Below, piece after piece: positions 6,214 to 9,063 of a DNA stretch of 9,063 nucleotides. This DNA comes from an uncultured bacterium (lineage in GTDB: Bacteria; Planctomycetota; Planctomycetia; Pirellulales; UBA1268). The DNA is taken from assembly GCA_937959175.1 (NCBI GenBank), contig CALGAS010000340.1, forward strand, positions 1 through 9,063. The letters are read 5' to 3'. The notes beneath the pieces are model-generated. The model made no database searches. It saw only the letters and a list, made by a program, of their open reading frames with translations, and was not told the DNA's origin. The position numbers and the translations under genes were made by a program. The number at the start of each line of letters is the position of its first letter. Position 1 is the first letter of the stretch.

Positions 6214-6534
6214 TCAGAACAGGTTGATCTTGTCGTCGGCCTTGAGGGTCACAATGGCCTTCTTCCACGGCTTGGTGACGGTCTTTCGCATCCGGCCGCG
6301 GCGAACCTTCCCGCGACGATTCTGCACCGCGACCCGCCGGACCGTGACCTGAAACAACTCCTCCACCGCCCGGCGGATGTCGGCCTTGGTCGCCTCGCGG
6401 GCCACCTCGAAGGAATAGGCGTTGTTGCGGTTGGCACGATGCATGCCCTTCTCGGTGACCAGCGGCCTGAGAATGACGTGCGGCGGCTCGAGCCGCGGAT
6501 TGAACGCCGGGGGGGGCGGGACAGGACCAGCCAT
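6214..6534 (-). CDS. rplW: 50S ribosomal protein L23
   Basis: L23 sits at the exit tunnel and is the docking point for trigger factor and SRP. The 106-residue product shows the core HVILRPLVTEKGMHRANRNN, then YSFEVAREATKADIRRAVEE, FQVTVRRVAVQN and the basic loop RRGKVRRGRMRKTVTKPWKKA. The N-terminus carries about ten extra residues with a proline run (AGPVPPPPAF), encoded over a run of eight C on the mRNA strand. The ATG at 6534 is 2 nt after the rplD stop and has AGGAGG about 10 nt upstream, inside the rplD end, which supports this start and implies coupling. No other start fits as well. Confidence 0.96.
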   Translation of the reverse strand: MAGPVPPPPAFNPRLEPPHVILRPLVTEKGMHRANRNNAYSFEVAREATKADIRRAVEELFQVTVRRVAVQNRRGKVRRGRMRKTVTKPWKKAIVTLKADDKINLF

Positions 6535-6536
6535 GA

Positions 6537-7247
6537 TCAGGACGCCTCCTGGGTGGACGCGGCGGCGGTGGCAGCCGATCGCGAGCGGACCGTCGGCCGC
6601 CGGGTTCGCTTGCCAGGCGAGCCCGCCTTGGCCGATGCGCGGAACGCGTCGAGGGCGGCCTTTGTCATCACAATCGAGCGAGGCCGAAGAATCGACCAGG
6701 CATTGAGTTCAGCAACCGGCGAGACCGCCACACCCTCGATGTTGCGAGCACTCTTCCAGAAATCGGCGTCGTGCTTTTCGGGCGCGACCAAGACCGTCTT
6801 CTCGCTCAACCCCAGCGCGGCCAGCATCTTGGCAACCGGGGCCGTCTTCGGGCCGTCGACGGTGATCGCGTCGACGATCTTCACCTCGTCCTCCGCCAGC
6901 CGCGAAGCCAGGGCCATCCGGGTCGCCGTCTGCAACGCCTTCCGCGGCATCCGCCAGCCGAAGTCGCGAGGCCGCTTGGCGAAGATGTGGCCGCCACCGA
7001 CCCGCGTGCCGCTGCGGCGGCCGCCGGCCCGGGCGTTGCCGGTTCCCTTCTGCCGATAGAGTTTCTTGGTAGACCCGGCCACCTCGCCCCGCGTCTTGGT
7101 CTTCTGCGTCCCCTGTCGAGCGTTGGCCTGATACATGACCACCGCGTCGTGGAGCAACTGCTTGTTGACGGAGGCTGCCAGTTCGGCCGGGTCGATCTCA
7201 TAAGAGCCGACCTCTTTGCCGGCCATGTCGTAGACGGCAAGTTTCAC
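6537..7247 (-). CDS. rplD: 50S ribosomal protein L4
   Basis: L4 extends a long loop into the exit tunnel and, in gammaproteobacteria, represses its own operon through the S10 leader. The 236-residue product is about 30 longer than usual. Landmarks are KLAVYDMAGKEVGSYEI at the start and the tunnel loop around residues 55-100: STKKLYRQKGTGNARAGGRR, then GGGHIFAKRPRDFGWRMPRK. Later come LASRLAEDEVKIVD and the family-typical NIEGVAVSPVAELNAWSIL. A basic then Ala/Ser/Thr-rich tail follows VMTKAALDAF. The start is GTG at 7247, overlapping the rplC stop (GTGA), with AAGGG nearby upstream; this couples it to rplC. Autoregulation is plausible by analogy only. Confidence 0.96.
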   Translation of the reverse strand: MKLAVYDMAGKEVGSYEIDPAELAASVNKQLLHDAVVMYQANARQGTQKTKTRGEVAGSTKKLYRQKGTGNARAGGRRSGTRVGGGHIFAKRPRDFGWRMPRKALQTATRMALASRLAEDEVKIVDAITVDGPKTAPVAKMLAALGLSEKTVLVAPEKHDADFWKSARNIEGVAVSPVAELNAWSILRPRSIVMTKAALDAFRASAKAGSPGKRTRRPTVRSRSAATAAASTQEAS

Positions 7248-8011
7248 TTGGCACCGCCCTTCTTGGCGGCCGCCGGGGCCGCCTTCTTGAACTTGTTGGT
7301 CTGCCGCACGGTCACATAGGAGCCGTTCGGCCCAGGCACCGCCCCGCGGATCAGCAGGAGATTGCCCTCCTTATCGATCCGGACGAGCTTCACGTTTCGC
7401 ATCGTCGACCGCTCATGGCCATAGCGGCCGGCCATCCGCTTGCCCTTGAAGCACCTGGCCGGCGAGGTGTTCTGGCCCGTCCCGCCCTGATGACGGTGAA
7501 CCTTCTTGACGCCGTGGCTGGCCCGCTGGCCGGCGAACCCGTGCCGCTTCATCACGCCTGCCGTGCCCCGGCCCTTCGTGGTGCCGGTCACATCGACGTA
7601 GTCGATGCCCTCGAAGACATCGACCGTCAGCACCTGGCCGACCTCGACGCCGTCGTACACACCCCGCAACTCCTTGATGATTCGCTGCGGCTCGCAGTCG
7701 GCCTTCGGCAGCGTCGCCACACCCGCCTCGGCCCGCCGCTTGCTCCGCCGGCCGTCGAGCTTCGCGACCTGCCCCCGCACTGAGCGGCTGGCGAGCCGGC
7801 GGGGCTTGTCGGCGAAGCCGATCTGGAGGGCCGCGTAGCCGTCCCGTTCGGGCGTCCGGACAAAGGTCACAGGACAGGGACCAGCCTCGATCACCGTCAC
7901 AGGGACCACGACGCCCGACTCGGCGTCGAACACTTGCGTCATCCCGATCTTGCGGCCCAGTAATCCCGGGCGGCCCGTCTGATCGGCGGCTGGCTTGGAA
8001 GTGGTGGCCAT
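7244..8011 (-). CDS. rplC: 50S ribosomal protein L3
   Basis: L3 is an assembly-initiating protein whose central extension reaches the peptidyl-transferase centre. The 255-residue product has the N-terminal family motif GLLGRKIGMTQVFD starting about residue 16, preceded by an extension of 15 or so residues. The central portion contains DYVDVTGTTKGRGTAGVMKR, then HRHQGGTGQNTSP and KGKRMAGRYGHE. The GQN glutamine is the position methylated by PrmB in E. coli. The protein ends in a basic, alanine-rich tail. I start at the ATG at 8011 (GGGA about 8 nt upstream); an in-frame TTG at 8041 would add ten residues with no family support. It lies 228 nt after rpsJ, the widest internal gap, and overlaps rplD by 4 nt. 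Confidence 0.95.
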   Translation of the reverse strand: MATTSKPAADQTGRPGLLGRKIGMTQVFDAESGVVVPVTVIEAGPCPVTFVRTPERDGYAALQIGFADKPRRLASRSVRGQVAKLDGRRSKRRAEAGVATLPKADCEPQRIIKELRGVYDGVEVGQVLTVDVFEGIDYVDVTGTTKGRGTAGVMKRHGFAGQRASHGVKKVHRHQGGTGQNTSPARCFKGKRMAGRYGHERSTMRNVKLVRIDKEGNLLLIRGAVPGPNGSYVTVRQTNKFKKAAPAAAKKGGAK

Positions 8012-8239
8012 GGCGTGTGTCCCAGTCGTGCTCGCCGACAATCGTCGCCACCGAGGGACTAGTTCCCCACGGCCGCAACCGCACTCACGCTCGAAGCCGC
8101 TGGCTGCGGGAGCACCCGGACGAAACCGTCACAAGAAGTGACGGAGCCGGGCCTTACCCACGACGCCTTCCAAGCATGCCTGTGTCGACGCTCCTGTTTT
8201 CTCGAATGTCCTCTGCGTATCCGTCACCTCCGCCGCGGG
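8012..8239 (-). other. 228-nt spacer between rpsJ and rplC
   Basis: This is the longest gap inside the cluster. No promoter with recognisable -35 and -10 boxes is visible on the minus strand. On the mRNA strand it holds a seven-codon ORF at 8177-8154 (Met-Leu-Gly-Arg-Arg-Arg-Gly-stop), with AGGAG 13 nt before it. Ten nucleotides after its stop comes a perfect 7-bp hairpin (8126-8144). Neither element has a known counterpart that I recognise. Confidence 0.5.
8126..8144 (-). promoter_or_regulatory. Perfect 7-bp hairpin in the rpsJ-rplC spacer
   Basis: On the mRNA strand CCGTCAC and GTGACGG flank the five-base loop TTCTT. Only three T follow the stem, so it is a weak intrinsic-terminator candidate at best; it could be an attenuator, a processing site or a protein-binding site. 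That it is an inverted repeat is seen directly; the role is inference. Confidence 0.5.
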
Positions 8240-8569
8240 TCAGCCCCGCGACGAAGCCTTGATTTTGATGTCGACGCCCGCCGGCAGGCTCAACTTGTTG
8301 AGCGCCTCGATCGTCTTGGCGGTCGCCTGGATGATGTCGATCACCCGCTTGTGTGTTCGAATCTCGTACTGCTGGCGGGCCTTCTTGTCGACGTGGGGGC
8401 CCGACAGAACCGTGTACCGCTCGACCCGTGTCGGCAGCGGAATCGGCCCGTGCACCTCCGAGTTGGTCCGCTTGGCCGTATCGACGATCTCCGCCGCGCT
8501 CTGATCGAGCACGGCGTGGTCGTAAGCCTCCATACGGATGCGGATGATTTCCTGCGTAGGACCGGCCAC
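8240..8569 (-). CDS. rpsJ: 30S ribosomal protein S10
   Basis: S10 belongs to the 30S head and also serves as NusE in transcription antitermination. The product is 109 residues, with the family sequence QEIIRIRMEAYDHAVLDQ, then IVDTAKRTNSEVHGPIPLPT and RYTVLSGPHVDKKARQQYEI, followed by RTHKRVIDI and the C-terminal LPAGVDIKIK. No ATG exists before the conserved region. The GTG at 8569 gives MAGPTQEIIRIR and has GGAG 9 nt upstream, so I prefer it; an in-frame TTG at 8587 would add six residues but has only weak upstream support. It is the first gene of the cluster in this window, behind a promoter and leader of about 128 nt. Confidence 0.95.
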   Translation of the reverse strand: MAGPTQEIIRIRMEAYDHAVLDQSAAEIVDTAKRTNSEVHGPIPLPTRVERYTVLSGPHVDKKARQQYEIRTHKRVIDIIQATAKTIEALNKLSLPAGVDIKIKASSRG

Positions 8570-8698
8570 GTGACGCAACTCCGACAAACCAGTTCGCGCG
8601 GCCGGAAGGCCAACGAAGCCTCCGGCGGAAGCGGCACAAGCCGCCTCTCTACGGCGCTCCCCGCGTCCCAGGGGACACGGTCGCCGCGACGAGCGAGT
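8570..8698 (-). promoter_or_regulatory. Structured 5' leader of the rpsJ mRNA
   Basis: Taking transcription to begin about 6-7 nt after the -10 box gives a leader of about 128 nt. Three hairpins can be drawn on the mRNA strand. At 8662-8679, CGTGTCC and GGACGCG (one G-U pair) close a CCTG loop. At 8631-8644, GCGGC and GCCGC close a TTGT loop. At 8601-8626, GCCGGAGGC pairs with GCCTTCCGGC, a 9-bp stem with one bulged U and a seven-base loop. The last stands about 18 nt before the rpsJ Shine-Dalgarno and has no U-tract. In E. coli the S10 leader mediates control by L4; a similar role here is inference, and GC-rich DNA folds easily by chance. Confidence 0.5.
8579..8582 (-). promoter_or_regulatory. 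Shine-Dalgarno supporting the GTG start of rpsJ
   Basis: GGAG on the mRNA strand, with nine bases between it and the GTG at 8569. It decides between the GTG and the upstream TTG at 8587. Confidence 0.6.
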
Positions 8699-8703
8699 CT
8701 CGA

Positions 8704-8732
8704 AATCTAAGGTGCGGTCTGGGGCCTGTCAA
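8704..8732 (-). promoter_or_regulatory. Sigma70-like promoter for the ribosomal protein cluster
   Basis: On the minus strand a perfect -35 TTGACA (8727-8732) is followed by a 17-nt spacer and TAGATT (8704-8709), which matches four of six bases of TATAAT. The segment just upstream (AGTATTTTGAGGG) is the most AT-rich in the neighbourhood. It points towards rpsJ and no gene lies between. Start of transcription would be near 8696-8699. Confidence 0.72.
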
Positions 8733-8773
8733 TGACCCTCAAAATACTGGCCTCCCGCCGGGCCCCATAGAAG

Positions 8774-8795
8774 CCCCCCGGCGCGAGCCGGGGGG
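8774..8795. repeat. Perfect 9-bp GC hairpin with GCGA tetraloop
   Basis: CCCCCCGGC and GCCGGGGGG flank GCGA on the plus strand. The arms are exact complements and the plus-strand loop is of the stable GNRA type. No U-tract follows on either strand (CTTCT on the minus side), so as an intrinsic terminator it is imperfect. It lies 41 nt upstream of the -35 box and could separate the cluster from transcription entering from the right, or be a dispersed intergenic repeat. Confidence 0.55.
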
Positions 8796-8914
8796 ACGGC
8801 GGGCCGTTGGGCTCTTCCCGGCCCCCGGAAGCCAAAGCAACCGCTCACCACTAACCCGCCCAAAACGCGTCCCCAATCGCACAAACCCCGGCATGTCAAC
8901 CCTGCCGCAAGCTC

Positions 8915-9050
8915 GGGGCGGGCCGGTGCCATCTCGCCGGACGCTCGCCTCAGGCATCCTGCCTTCCGCTCGCTCGATGCTGGCCTCGCTTTCGCCATCC
9001 TGGCTTCGCTTGGCCAGCACACGCCGGCTCGATTGGCACCGGCCCACCCC
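8915..9050. repeat. Nested inverted-repeat element, about 136 bp
   Basis: The outer arms GGGCCGGTGCCA (8920-8931) and TGGCACCGGCCC (9034-9045) are exact complements over 12 bp and extend by GGGG/CCCC beyond one mismatch. Inside, GCCGG (8936-8940) faces CCGGC (9024-9028), and TGCTGGCC (8978-8985) faces GGCCAGCA (9012-9019), an exact 8-bp pair. Two further micro-palindromes share the core ATCCT: GGC-ATCCT-GCC (8953-8963) and GCC-ATCCT-GGC (8994-9004), each followed by a related TTC(C)GCT. The whole could fold as one long branched hairpin. It resembles a REP- or MITE-like dispersed element or a structured RNA; I do not recognise a named family. Confidence 0.6.
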
Positions 9051-9063
9051 TCGCGAACCCGTA

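Larger units (their letters stand above)
8733..9063. other. Intergenic region upstream of the cluster, no gene recognised
   Basis: Open frames exist on both strands, but their translations are arginine-, proline- and glycine-rich, resemble no family I know and are what GC-rich non-coding DNA gives. The region contains the 9-bp tetraloop hairpin and the nested inverted repeat described separately. No tuf, fusA, rpsG or rpsL, which often precede rpsJ in bacteria, is present within these 330 bases. Confidence 0.6.

Noticed and set aside
8154..8639. Minus-strand open frame of 161 codons covering rpsJ
   Set aside because: It reads rpsJ in the wrong frame and is arginine- and glycine-rich; only its last seven codons, in the rpsJ-rplC spacer, were kept as a possible separate mini-ORF.
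8894..8899. A second TTGACA on the minus strand
   Set aside because: At 16-18 nt downstream the sequence is TTGGGG or similar, so there is no usable -10 box.
8739..9047. Minus-strand open frame of 102 codons in the upstream region
   Set aside because: It runs through the inverted-repeat element and the tetraloop hairpin, has no family resemblance and is composed of Arg, Gly and Pro as expected from non-coding GC-rich DNA.

Overview
The window is a long stretch of the S10-spc ribosomal protein gene cluster, lying entirely on the minus strand. In transcription order (right to left) it reads rpsJ, rplC, rplD, rplW, rplB, rpsS, rplV, rpsC, rplP, rpmC, rpsQ, rplN, rplX, rplE, rpsN, rpsH, rplF and the first 49 codons of rplR, which runs off the left edge. 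This is the canonical bacterial order, with no insertion, inversion or missing gene. The DNA is GC-rich. The protein wording (for example the L2 loop with VSPTG, four-cysteine S14 and L24, and low-complexity tails on several proteins) suggests a member of the Planctomycetota. That assignment is inferred from memory of the families, not from a search.

Right end, 8570-9063: there is no convincing gene here. Nearest to rpsJ is a sigma70-like promoter (TTGACA, 17-nt spacer, TAGATT) that would start an mRNA with a leader of about 128 nt containing several GC-rich hairpins. Further out are a perfect 9-bp hairpin with a GCGA tetraloop (8774-8795) and a nested inverted-repeat element of about 136 bp (8915-9050) that looks like a dispersed intergenic repeat or a structured RNA.

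Middle and left, 1-8569: eighteen ribosomal protein genes are tightly packed. Coupling is strong at rplC/rplD (GTGA overlap), rpsQ/rplN (ATGA overlap), rplN/rplX (TGATG) and especially rpsC/rplP, where the genes overlap by 62 nt. The largest internal gap is the 228-nt rpsJ-rplC spacer, which holds a seven-codon mini-ORF followed by a perfect 7-bp hairpin. Other spacers of 43-61 nt are rich in ACGA/ACGAG motifs on the mRNA strand, and several of the genes behind them have weak or no Shine-Dalgarno sequence.

Together these genes supply proteins of both subunits: S10, S19, S3, S17, S14 and S8 for the 30S, and L3, L4, L23, L2, L22, L16, L29, L14, L24, L5, L6 and L18 for the 50S. I see no new multi-gene system. 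The unusual material is regulatory and structural: the upstream repeat element, the rpsJ leader, the rpsJ-rplC spacer, the rpsC/rplP overlap and the acidic protein tails.
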